From contig NZ_JAHKKG010000004.1 of assembly GCF_018829635.1 (NCBI RefSeq), positions 496,001 to 560,000 on the forward strand: a stretch of 64,000 nucleotides of DNA, given 5' to 3'. Source of the DNA: Paractinoplanes bogorensis (GTDB taxonomy: Bacteria > Actinomycetota > Actinomycetes > Mycobacteriales > Micromonosporaceae). Under the pieces are notes generated by a model. That model had not been told where the DNA came from, searched no databases, and saw only the letters and a list, made by a program, of their open reading frames with translations. Shown here in pieces: positions 18,133 to 25,668 of this stretch (positions within the stretch are counted from its first letter, which is position 1; each line of letters opens with the position of its first letter). Made by a program: the position numbers and the translations under genes.

Positions 18133-19400
18133 TCCCGTCCTTCTGGCTGAGCACCCTCGACCCGGTCACGCCGCGGCCCCCGCTGCCCGGCGACCGGTCC
18201 TACGACGTGGTGATCGTCGGGGGCGGCTACACCGGACTGTGGACGGCCTACTACCTGTCGCAGGTCGCGCCGCACCTGTCGATCTGCGTACTCGAGGCTT
18301 CCTACTGCGGATTCGGGGCCTCGGGCCGTAACGGCGGATGGGCCTCGGGCCTGTTCCCGGTCGGCCACGCCAAACTCGCCCGGCGGTACGGCGCCGCCCA
18401 GGCCACCGCAATGCATGCTGCACTGGCCGGCGCGGTGGATGAGGTGGGCCGGGCGTCCGCTGCTGAGGGGATCGACTGCCACTACGCCAAGGGCGGGACC
18501 ATCTCGCTCGCGCGGTCGCCCGCGCAGTTGCGGCGCGCGCGCAAGTCGGCCGGCTTCCTCCCGCAGGACGAAGCCGCGGCAATGTGCAACGCGACCGACG
18601 TGCTCGGCGGCGTCTACAGCCCCGACTGCGCGGCTCTGCACCCGGCGCGCCTGGTACGTGGGCTGGCGGACGTTGTTTCGCGACATGCCGACATCTATGA
18701 GGGCACGCGGGTCTTGTCCATTGCGCGCGGCTCGGTCACCACTTCCCACGGCACGGTCACGGCCGGGACGGTGGTGCGCGCGCTCGAGGGGTACACGTCG
18801 CAGCTCGAGGGGCACCGGCGCGCGCTGGCTCCGGTCTACTCGCTGATGATCGCCACCGAACCGCTGCCCGAGTCGGACTGGGAGCGCATCGGCCTGGCCC
18901 GCCGCGAGACGTTCACCGACGAGCGCCACATGATCATCTATGGCCAGCGCACGGCCGACGACCGGCTGGCCTTCGGCGGACGCGGCGCGCCCTACCACTT
19001 CGGGTCACGCGTCGAACCGTCGTACGACCAGGTCCCCGCGGTCTTCGACAGCCTGGCCCAGACGCTGACCGACATGTTCCGCATCCGCCCGCGGATCGCG
19101 TACCGGTGGGGCGGCCCGCTGGGCATCCCGCGGGACTGGATGCCCAGCGTCGGCCTGCGCGACGGCGTCGCCTGGGCCGGTGGTTACGTGGGCGACGGTG
19201 TGGCCGCGGCCAACCTGGCCGGCCGCACGCTGGCCGACCTGATCGCCGGCGAGACCACCGAGCGCACCACGCTGCCCTGGGTCAACCACCGCTCGCGGCG
19301 CTGGGAGCCCGAGCCGATCCGCTGGCTGGGCATCAACGCCGCCCTGCGCGCGACCACGCTGCGGGACGCCCTCGAGAAGCACCCCGCGCCCGCCCGCTGA
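18129..19400 (+). CDS. FAD-dependent amine oxidoreductase (DAO/PuuB-like)
   Basis: A 423-residue flavoprotein of the D-amino-acid-oxidase fold. The FAD dinucleotide motif is VVIVGGGYTGLWTAYYL (about residues 27-43), then LEASYCGFGASGRNGGWASG, which is typical of gamma-glutamylputrescine oxidase (PuuB) and related enzymes, and a C-terminal GGYVGDGVAAANLAGRTLADL. It would oxidise an amine to an aldehyde, imine and hydrogen peroxide, upstream of an aminobutyraldehyde dehydrogenase such as the neighbour at 14643. The ATG is embedded in the Lrp stop. The substrate is inferred from context. Confidence 0.86.
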   Translation: MIPSFWLSTLDPVTPRPPLPGDRSYDVVIVGGGYTGLWTAYYLSQVAPHLSICVLEASYCGFGASGRNGGWASGLFPVGHAKLARRYGAAQATAMHAALAGAVDEVGRASAAEGIDCHYAKGGTISLARSPAQLRRARKSAGFLPQDEAAAMCNATDVLGGVYSPDCAALHPARLVRGLADVVSRHADIYEGTRVLSIARGSVTTSHGTVTAGTVVRALEGYTSQLEGHRRALAPVYSLMIATEPLPESDWERIGLARRETFTDERHMIIYGQRTADDRLAFGGRGAPYHFGSRVEPSYDQVPAVFDSLAQTLTDMFRIRPRIAYRWGGPLGIPRDWMPSVGLRDGVAWAGGYVGDGVAAANLAGRTLADLIAGETTERTTLPWVNHRSRRWEPEPIRWLGINAALRATTLRDALEKHPAPAR

Positions 19401-19406
19401 GCCCGC

Positions 19407-19760
19407 TCACCTGGTCAGGTTGACCAGATTGCCGTCGGGGTCGTGGACGTGCGCGACCCGCTGCCCCCACGGCATGTCGTTGGGCGCGCCGAGCAGCTTC
19501 CCGCCGAGCGCCTCGACCGGCCCGAGAAGCGCGTCGACGTCGTCGACCTCGATGCTGAGCGCGTAGCGGGCCGACGCCTCGTGCCCGGCGTCCGGCTCGT
19601 TGACCAGCCCGAGTTCCGAGTCGCCGATCCGCAGCCCGACATAGAAGACGTCGCCCTCCTCGGGGAAGCGCATCGTCTCGACCGCCCCGAACACCCCCGC
19701 ATAGAAGGCGAGCATCCGGTCGAACCGCGGCGTACTGAGGATTGATTGCACCGTAGACAT
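19407..19760 (-). CDS. VOC (glyoxalase/bleomycin resistance) family protein
   Basis: A 117-residue single-domain vicinal oxygen chelate protein. It shows paired beta-alpha-beta-beta-beta motifs: FYAGVFGAVETMRF, then SARYALSIEVDDVDALL and the terminal HVHDPDGNLVNLTR typical of the family. Members bind metal for isomerase or dioxygenase reactions or sequester drugs; nothing here fixes the role. Start ATG 19758-19760 follows GAGAG. It lies convergent with the FAD oxidase and divergent from the unknown gene at 19818. Confidence 0.88.
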   Translation of the reverse strand: MSTVQSILSTPRFDRMLAFYAGVFGAVETMRFPEEGDVFYVGLRIGDSELGLVNEPDAGHEASARYALSIEVDDVDALLGPVEALGGKLLGAPNDMPWGQRVAHVHDPDGNLVNLTR

Positions 19761-19804
19761 GTCTCTCAGACCGCACCCGGCCCTCCAACTCATCGCTGCT
19801 CGCC

Positions 19805-19810
19805 TAGAGT
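19805..19810 (+). promoter_or_regulatory. -10 box TAGAGT of a leaderless promoter
   Basis: TAGAGT is followed by seven bases and GTG 19818, with no ribosome site. It matches the element before the methyltransferase at 2842. Confidence 0.5.
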
Positions 19811-19817
19811 TCCTCGC

Positions 19818-20837
19818 GTGGATGACCCGGAGACCATCGCCGCCGGCATCGCGCGGCTCGACGACGTCACCGGCGTCTGGGCCGTGGCCGACCAGGGCGA
19901 CGCCGACTTCGTGGCCGACCTGGGCCTGGCCTTGTGGCATGTGCACGGCAGCGACCCGTCGCCGCCGTGGCAGTACCGCAGCGTCTTCGACCGCGTGCTC
20001 CGGCTGCTCACCCTCACGCCCGGTCCGATCGATCCCGCCGTACGCCTCCTCTCGGTCACCATCGACCGACGCCAGGCCCGGTACGTGGCGTCTCTGCTCG
20101 CGTCCGCGCATTCCGCCGCTTCCCTCCAGGCGTTCGACGACATGCCCGAACTGTGGGCGTGCCTGCGGCAGGAGCTGGTGCTGCGTGGACAGCCGGTATG
20201 GCCGGTGGACGGCTCGCACCCGCTGGACTGGTTGCCGTCGACGCTGCGGCCGATCGAGGGACAACCTCGCCTGCCGCGGTACGGCATCAACGGCATGAGC
20301 GGTGCATTGCCGTCGGCGAGTGTGCGGCCGATGGCCGGGACCGCCGCGCTGCCCGGCTGGCACGAGACGACAACGGGGTCGCGCATCGACGCGGCTGTCC
20401 GGAACTGGGCCGAGCACTCGAACGGCCGGATCGAGGCGCGGACGTTCGCGTTCGACGACGACCTGACGGCCGAGGCGGTCGGCGCCGCCCTTGCGGGTGT
20501 GGGGCTGAAGTCCGTACGGGAAACGGGGTCGGGTTGGGGTCTGACCTCGGCGGCCGATGCGTGGACCCAGCTGTTCATGGCGGCGTCGGCCGGCGGTGCC
20601 TACGGCGGGGCGCAGTTCGGGGCGTACGGGCGGCTGCTCGCCTGGCAGTCCCTGGGTGCGCTGGCCGGTGCGGACGACGACGTGACCTCGATCGAGGCTC
20701 TCGCCGGCGGATGCGAATGGTTCTGGTTCGCCGGCGCCTCCGACTGGTTCGAGCAGGTCGCGTGGGACATCGGCCTGGCCGCGGTGTCACCCGGCCGACG
20801 CCGGCTGGCCGTCCTGGCCGCGACGGACACCGACTGA
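19818..20837 (+). CDS. Conserved hypothetical protein (possibly DUF6183-like)
   Basis: A 339-residue acidic soluble protein with no signal peptide. The C-terminal half carries a Gly/Ala motif (MAASAGGAYGGAQFGAYGRLLAWQSLGALAG) and a Trp-rich end (CEWFWFAGASDWFEQVAWDIG). These remind me of the actinobacterial DUF6183 family, but I cannot confirm this. Start GTG 19818 is set by the TAGAGT box seven bases upstream. Its stop overlaps the next ATG (TGATG), so the two unknown proteins are made together. Function unknown. Confidence 0.75.
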   Translation: MDDPETIAAGIARLDDVTGVWAVADQGDADFVADLGLALWHVHGSDPSPPWQYRSVFDRVLRLLTLTPGPIDPAVRLLSVTIDRRQARYVASLLASAHSAASLQAFDDMPELWACLRQELVLRGQPVWPVDGSHPLDWLPSTLRPIEGQPRLPRYGINGMSGALPSASVRPMAGTAALPGWHETTTGSRIDAAVRNWAEHSNGRIEARTFAFDDDLTAEAVGAALAGVGLKSVRETGSGWGLTSAADAWTQLFMAASAGGAYGGAQFGAYGRLLAWQSLGALAGADDDVTSIEALAGGCEWFWFAGASDWFEQVAWDIGLAAVSPGRRRLAVLAATDTD

Positions 20838-21625
20838 TGCTGGACGAGGTGCTGCGCCCGGCCGTCCGGGTGCGCGTGACCGATCGCGGCCCGTCCGGCC
20901 CCCTGGTGCTGGAGGTGACCGACGCCGCCGCGATCGGGCGGCTGCGCGCGGCCCTCACGACCACCGGCTCGACCGGCGCCTACTGCGCGTGCCACGGCGA
21001 TCTCGGTTTCGACTTCCTCGACGCCGACGACCGGAGCCTCGCCGTGGTCGGCTTCCACCATGCCGTGACGCTGCGCTGGTCCGGCTGGGAAGACGGAGAC
21101 GCCCGCTTGCGCGACGGCCGGGCGGTACTGCACTGGCTGGCTGATCAGGGGCTCCCGGAGCCGCTCGCCCAGGAGGAGCGACGCCGGCACGAGCGTTCGG
21201 AGGCCCAGCGGGTCGAGCAGAGCTGGATCGCCGCCGCGCCGCCCGTCGTGCGCGATCTGGCCGAGGTGGCCGCGAACGCCAGCCACACCAACGGCGTGAT
21301 CCCGCCTGACCTCTACGACCGGTTGCGTGAGCGTCTCACCGCGGCGTTCCCCGGCCCGCTCGAGCGAACCGGCGTGCTGCTGGCCTGGTACGGCGCCGGT
21401 ACGGGCCGGCTGAGCGGCTACCCGGTCCACGAGGCGGCCCCCGCGCCGCTGCTGGCCGAGACGCCGATCGCCCGCATCGTCGAGACCCTGCTGACCCACC
21501 CGGACGACGACGCGATCGCGGCCGGGGCGATCCGCCACCTGCGGCACTGGAAGAGCCGCCCACACCTCAAGCGCGACTTGGCGACGATCCCCGAGGCGCT
21601 ACGGGCACGGCTGAACCTGAGCTGA
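20837..21625 (+). CDS. Hypothetical protein coupled to the preceding gene
   Basis: A 262-residue soluble protein. The N-terminal 90 residues form a possible small beta domain (GAYCACHGDLGFDFLDADDRS, GFHHAVTLRWSGWEDGDARL), resembling a nucleotide- or metal-handling module. The rest is helical and charged, rich in Arg/Glu, and ends HWKSRPHLKRDLATIPEALR. No family is recognised. The ATG overlaps the previous stop in TGATG, implying an operon of two and perhaps a complex. A strong hairpin terminator follows at 21673. Confidence 0.7.
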   Translation: MLDEVLRPAVRVRVTDRGPSGPLVLEVTDAAAIGRLRAALTTTGSTGAYCACHGDLGFDFLDADDRSLAVVGFHHAVTLRWSGWEDGDARLRDGRAVLHWLADQGLPEPLAQEERRRHERSEAQRVEQSWIAAAPPVVRDLAEVAANASHTNGVIPPDLYDRLRERLTAAFPGPLERTGVLLAWYGAGTGRLSGYPVHEAAPAPLLAETPIARIVETLLTHPDDDAIAAGAIRHLRHWKSRPHLKRDLATIPEALRARLNLS

Positions 21626-21672
21626 CGCCACCCGCCCAGCGAATCGTTCACAGCGGCAACACCACTGCTGAC

Positions 21673-21699
21673 CAGCGCCCGGCTCACCGCCGGGCGCTG
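21673..21699. terminator. Hairpin terminator between convergent genes
   Basis: A perfect 11-bp stem (CAGCGCCCGGC / GCCGGGCGCTG) with a 5-nt loop TCACC sits between the stop at 21625 and the convergent LLM gene end at 21768. There is no long U-run, as is usual in high-GC actinobacteria. Confidence 0.8.
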
Positions 21700-21767
21700 C
21701 TTGTCAACCCGGCCCAGCCGACCTGGTCCGTGTCGAAGGCACCGGCAGTTGCGGCGCCGGCCTGGCC

Positions 21768-22637
21768 TCAGCGGAACTGCGGCACCAGGTCGGCGGCCAG
21801 GCGCTGCATCGGGGTGTGGTCGTAGGCGACCCGCGGCACGTAGAACAGCACGTAGTCGGCGCCCGCCTCGACCAGGCGCTCGACCCGGCCGATGGTGTCG
21901 GCGGTGGACTCGGCCAGGTCGAGCTCGACCGTGGTCGACTTGGTGATCGCGCCGAAGTCGCGGCCCAGCCGGTCGCAGTGCTCGCGCAGCACGGACAGCT
22001 TGTGCCGGATCGTGTCCGGGTTGCCGCCGCCGATGTTGCAGCCGTCGGCGTACTTGGCGACCAGCTTCAGCGTCACCTTCTCGCCGCCACCGCCGAGCCA
22101 GAACTCGGGCTTGCGCCGCGGCTGGTTGATCGGCTCGTCGATCGAGAAGTGCCTGCCCTGGAAGACCGGCCGGTCCTCGGTCCACATCTTGTGCACGATC
22201 TCGACGGCCTCGCGGAACTCGGCCATCCGCTCCGGCACGTCCTTCCACTCGTAGCCGTACGCCTTCCACTCGTGCTCGTACCAGCCCGCGCCGAGCCCGG
22301 CGATCAGCCGCCCGTGGGACGCCACGTCGACCGTCGACGCGATCTTGGCGTACAGGGAGGGCTGGCGGTAGCCGTTGCAGCCGACCATCTGGCCGATCCG
22401 CACCCGGCTGGTGTCGCGGGCCAGCGTCGAGGTGGCCGTCCAGCACTCGAAGACCGAGTTCAGGGTCGGTTCGGGAACGGTGTGGAAGTGGTCGTACAGC
22501 CAGATCGCGTCCCACGGGCCGGCGTCGGCGACCCGGGCCACCTGGGTCATCGCCTCGTACTGCTCGACCGGGTCGGCGATCTCGGCCAGGTCCATCTTCC
22601 AGCCCTGCGGGACGAACACTCCGAAGCGCACACTCAT
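21768..22637 (-). CDS. LLM class F420-dependent oxidoreductase
   Basis: A 289-residue luciferase-like monooxygenase-fold protein: MSVRFGVFVPQGW at the start, DAIWLYDHFH, ASTVDVASHGRLIAGLGAGWYEHEW, FWLGGGGEK and ADGCNIGGG. The TIGR03560-type subgroup uses coenzyme F420 rather than FMN. The substrate is unknown. Start ATG 22635-22637 is preceded by GAGG and by TAGGTT seven bases away, so the transcript may be leaderless. It is divergent from the FtsX permease genes. Confidence 0.9.
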   Translation of the reverse strand: MSVRFGVFVPQGWKMDLAEIADPVEQYEAMTQVARVADAGPWDAIWLYDHFHTVPEPTLNSVFECWTATSTLARDTSRVRIGQMVGCNGYRQPSLYAKIASTVDVASHGRLIAGLGAGWYEHEWKAYGYEWKDVPERMAEFREAVEIVHKMWTEDRPVFQGRHFSIDEPINQPRRKPEFWLGGGGEKVTLKLVAKYADGCNIGGGNPDTIRHKLSVLREHCDRLGRDFGAITKSTTVELDLAESTADTIGRVERLVEAGADYVLFYVPRVAYDHTPMQRLAADLVPQFR

Positions 22638-22725
22638 GATCCTCAACCTAATCGATGCTTGGCAAACACCGCCGGTGGGACAAGAGTGTCGTGAGATCCA
22701 CGCGTCACGGGGGAAGCGGGAACTC

Positions 22726-25668
22726 ATGTACTACATCGCGCTCGACGCCGTCCGGCGGCGGTCCGGGCCGGCGCTGCTGCTGGGGTTGCTGGCCGCGCTG
22801 CTGGCGACCGGGGCGAGTGCCGCGGGCTGGTACGGCCTGACCGTGTCGTCGCGCAGCGCCGGGGCCGAGGTGCTGCGGGCGCCGGTCGAGGAGCGCGTCA
22901 TCCTGGCCCGGACGGTGGGGGAGGCCACCAGCGATCCGCGCGGGTCGCTCGACCGGTTCGCCGCGACCGTGCAGGGGCTGCTGGCGGTGCCCTCGGGGAC
23001 GCCGGTGCTGGGCGTGGCCCACGGTGCGACGTACTACTACCCGGGCCGGGGGTCGGCCGCGACCGGGCTGCCGATCGCCTACCGCGACGGGTTCTGCGAC
23101 CACGTGAAGGTCACCGGTGCCTGCCCGTCGGCCGCCGGTGACGCGGTGATCAGTGCCGACACGGCCGCGCGGCTCAAGTTCAAGACCGGGGACAGTTTCT
23201 CCGTACGGTCGTCGACCTCGGCCGATCCGCTGACGTTCCGGGTGACCGGCGTCTACCAGCTCGTCGATCCCGGTGGCACGTACTGGAGCGACAAGCTGTT
23301 CCGGTCCCAGGGCTCGCTCGACCCGTTCTTCACCTCGCTCGACACGTTCCGCAACCCGCTGCTCAACCGCCCGATCTACGCGTGGGATCTCGACGTGCCG
23401 GTGCCCCTGTTGCGCGGCGACGGCGCGTACGACCTGAACGGGCTGGTCAACGAGGCGGGCCCGCGGTTCGCGGCGGCGCAGCTCGAGTTCTCCGCCCCGA
23501 CCGGCAAGCTCGTCGACCGCGTACGGGAAGAACGTATCGCCGTGGCCCGGGGTATCGGCATCGCCCTGGGCCAGCTGGCCGTCCTCGCCTGGTTCGCGAT
23601 CGCGCTGGCCGGCCGCTACACCGGTCGCGAGCGCCGGGCCGACGCCGGCCTGCTCAAGCTGCGCGGCAGCACGGCGCGCGGAATCCTGCGGCTGGCCCTG
23701 AGCCAGCACGTGGTGCCGCTGACCGGCGGTGGGCTCGTGGGCTGGGTGGCGGGTTTCCTGCTGGCCTGGCCGCTGGCCGGCGGGCTTCCGGTGACCGTCG
23801 AGCTGTGGGCCGCCCTGCTGCTCTCGCTCGGCCTGGTCGTCGTGGTGCTCGGCATCGCCCTCCTCGTGCTGCTGGCCGTCGACGCGTTGCAGCAGCGGGC
23901 CCCGGTGGCGACGCTGCTGCGGCGGGTGCCGTCGGCGCGGGGCGACTGGCGGTCCGCCGTGGTCGACCTGGCCCTGGTCGCGCTGGCCGCCGGCGCCGTC
24001 TATCAGGCCCGCGGGAACGGCAGCGGGCTCGGCGTGGTCGCGCCCGGACTGGTCGCGCTGTCGGTCGGGCTGCTGCTGGCCCGGCTGCTGCGCCGGGCGG
24101 CCGACCGGGTCGGCGCGGTGGCGCTGCGGGCGGGCCGGATCCGGCTCGGGCTGACCTCCGTCCGGGTCTCCCGCCAGCCCGGCACCGACCGGGTGTTCGC
24201 CCTGGTCGTGGTGGCCGTCGCGTTGACCGCGCTGACGTTCGGCACCTACTCGGCGGCCCGGGCCGAGCAGACCGTCCGGGCCGACGTCGAGCTGGGCGCC
24301 CCGCGGGTGCTCACGGTCACCGCCGCCACCCGCACCGAGCTGCTGCACGCGGTGCGCCGGGCCGACCCGGCCGGCCGGTACGCGATGGCGGTCGTCCTGG
24401 ACACCTCGTCCAACCCGGCGATCCTGGCCGCGGACAGTGCCCGCCTCGCCGCCGTCGCCACCTGGCGTCCCGAGTACGGCCCGGCCGGCGCGCTGACCGC
24501 GGTGCCCCGCCCGGCGGTGCTCCCGCTGGTCACCGGCACCCGGCTGACCGTGGCGGTGACCAGCCGGCGCACCACAGCCACCCTGCTCGGCGCCACCCTG
24601 CAGCACGAGGGGACCGGCGAGAGCGTGCGGGTCGAGTTCAAAGGCATCCGGCCCGGCGCGAGCACCGTGTCGGCGGCGCTGCCGAAATGCTCGGTCGCGC
24701 CCGGCTGCCGGCTGGTCGGCTGGGAGCTGTTCACGCCCGAGGGCTCGGACGACGGCTCGGTCACCATCCGCTCGCTGACCCAGCAGGGCCCGGCCGCGAC
24801 CGTGCTGACCGGCGCCCAGCTCTCCGACGTCAAGCTCTGGCACGGCGAGTTCGGCAGCGCGGCGGCCGAGCTGTCGACCACCGGGGGCGGGCTCACCATG
24901 ACCACGATCACCGGTGGTTCGATCAAGGCGGTGGTCGTCGACTCGCCGTTGCCGCAGCCGATCGTGCTGGCCGGGCCGGCGCCGAGCCCGTGGGCCTTCG
25001 ACGACGCGGCGGTGGGCCGGTTCGGCGACCCGGCCGCGCCCGTACGGATCGTCGCCGCCGCCCACGTGCTGCCGGTGCTCGCCGGCCCCGGCATGCTCAC
25101 CGACCTCGACGCGGCCCGGCGGGTGGCCGGCGACAGCGACCAGGGCGGCCTGCTCCAGGTGTGGCTGACCGCGGACGCCCCGGCCTCGGTCGTGGACGCC
25201 ATCGGCCTGCCGGTGCTGTCCGACCGCACCGCCGCCGCCCGGGCCGAGGACCTGGCCGCCGACGCCTCGGTCGTCACCATGCCGTTCGGCCTGTTCGGGG
25301 CGGCGCTGTCCGTGCTGATCGCGGCTGCCCTGCTCGGGGTGGCGGCCGCCGTCGACCGGGAGCCGCAGCTCGAGCACCTGCGGGCGTTGCGGGCGCAGGG
25401 CCTGTCCCGCCGGGTCGCGCTGGCCACGGCGTACGCCGGGGCCGGGTCGGTGGCCCTGGCCGGGCTCCTCGGCGGGCTGGTCGCCGCGCTGGTCGCCCGC
25501 CCGGTCTCGGACCTGACCGCACCGCCGTTCGCGGACGGCTGGCGGGTGATCCCGCCACCGGGTGTGCTCGGCCCGGTCGCCCTGACCGTGGCCGGGGTGG
25601 CCGGCCTGATCGTGCTCGGTGCGACCGCCTGGCTCTCGGTCCGCCGGCTGAGCGGGGAGCTGTCGTGA
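22726..25668 (+). CDS. FtsX-like ABC transporter permease (first of a pair)
   Basis: A 980-residue membrane protein of MacB/FtsX type: an N-terminal helix (LLLGLLAALLATGASAAGWYG), about 250 outer residues, and a four-helix block around residues 285-500 with cytoplasmic Arg-rich loops (ERRADAGLLKLRGSTARGI). A second outer domain with a Cys pair follows, then a C-terminal helix block with the coupling-type loop DREPQLEHLRALRAQGLSRR. Such permeases need an ABC ATPase, which is not in this window. The ATG follows GGGAAGCGGG. Its stop overlaps the GTG of the next gene, a related permease. Substrate (lipid, peptide or drug efflux, or cell-wall control) unknown. Confidence 0.9.
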   Translation: MYYIALDAVRRRSGPALLLGLLAALLATGASAAGWYGLTVSSRSAGAEVLRAPVEERVILARTVGEATSDPRGSLDRFAATVQGLLAVPSGTPVLGVAHGATYYYPGRGSAATGLPIAYRDGFCDHVKVTGACPSAAGDAVISADTAARLKFKTGDSFSVRSSTSADPLTFRVTGVYQLVDPGGTYWSDKLFRSQGSLDPFFTSLDTFRNPLLNRPIYAWDLDVPVPLLRGDGAYDLNGLVNEAGPRFAAAQLEFSAPTGKLVDRVREERIAVARGIGIALGQLAVLAWFAIALAGRYTGRERRADAGLLKLRGSTARGILRLALSQHVVPLTGGGLVGWVAGFLLAWPLAGGLPVTVELWAALLLSLGLVVVVLGIALLVLLAVDALQQRAPVATLLRRVPSARGDWRSAVVDLALVALAAGAVYQARGNGSGLGVVAPGLVALSVGLLLARLLRRAADRVGAVALRAGRIRLGLTSVRVSRQPGTDRVFALVVVAVALTALTFGTYSAARAEQTVRADVELGAPRVLTVTAATRTELLHAVRRADPAGRYAMAVVLDTSSNPAILAADSARLAAVATWRPEYGPAGALTAVPRPAVLPLVTGTRLTVAVTSRRTTATLLGATLQHEGTGESVRVEFKGIRPGASTVSAALPKCSVAPGCRLVGWELFTPEGSDDGSVTIRSLTQQGPAATVLTGAQLSDVKLWHGEFGSAAAELSTTGGGLTMTTITGGSIKAVVVDSPLPQPIVLAGPAPSPWAFDDAAVGRFGDPAAPVRIVAAAHVLPVLAGPGMLTDLDAARRVAGDSDQGGLLQVWLTADAPASVVDAIGLPVLSDRTAAARAEDLAADASVVTMPFGLFGAALSVLIAAALLGVAAAVDREPQLEHLRALRAQGLSRRVALATAYAGAGSVALAGLLGGLVAALVARPVSDLTAPPFADGWRVIPPPGVLGPVALTVAGVAGLIVLGATAWLSVRRLSGELS

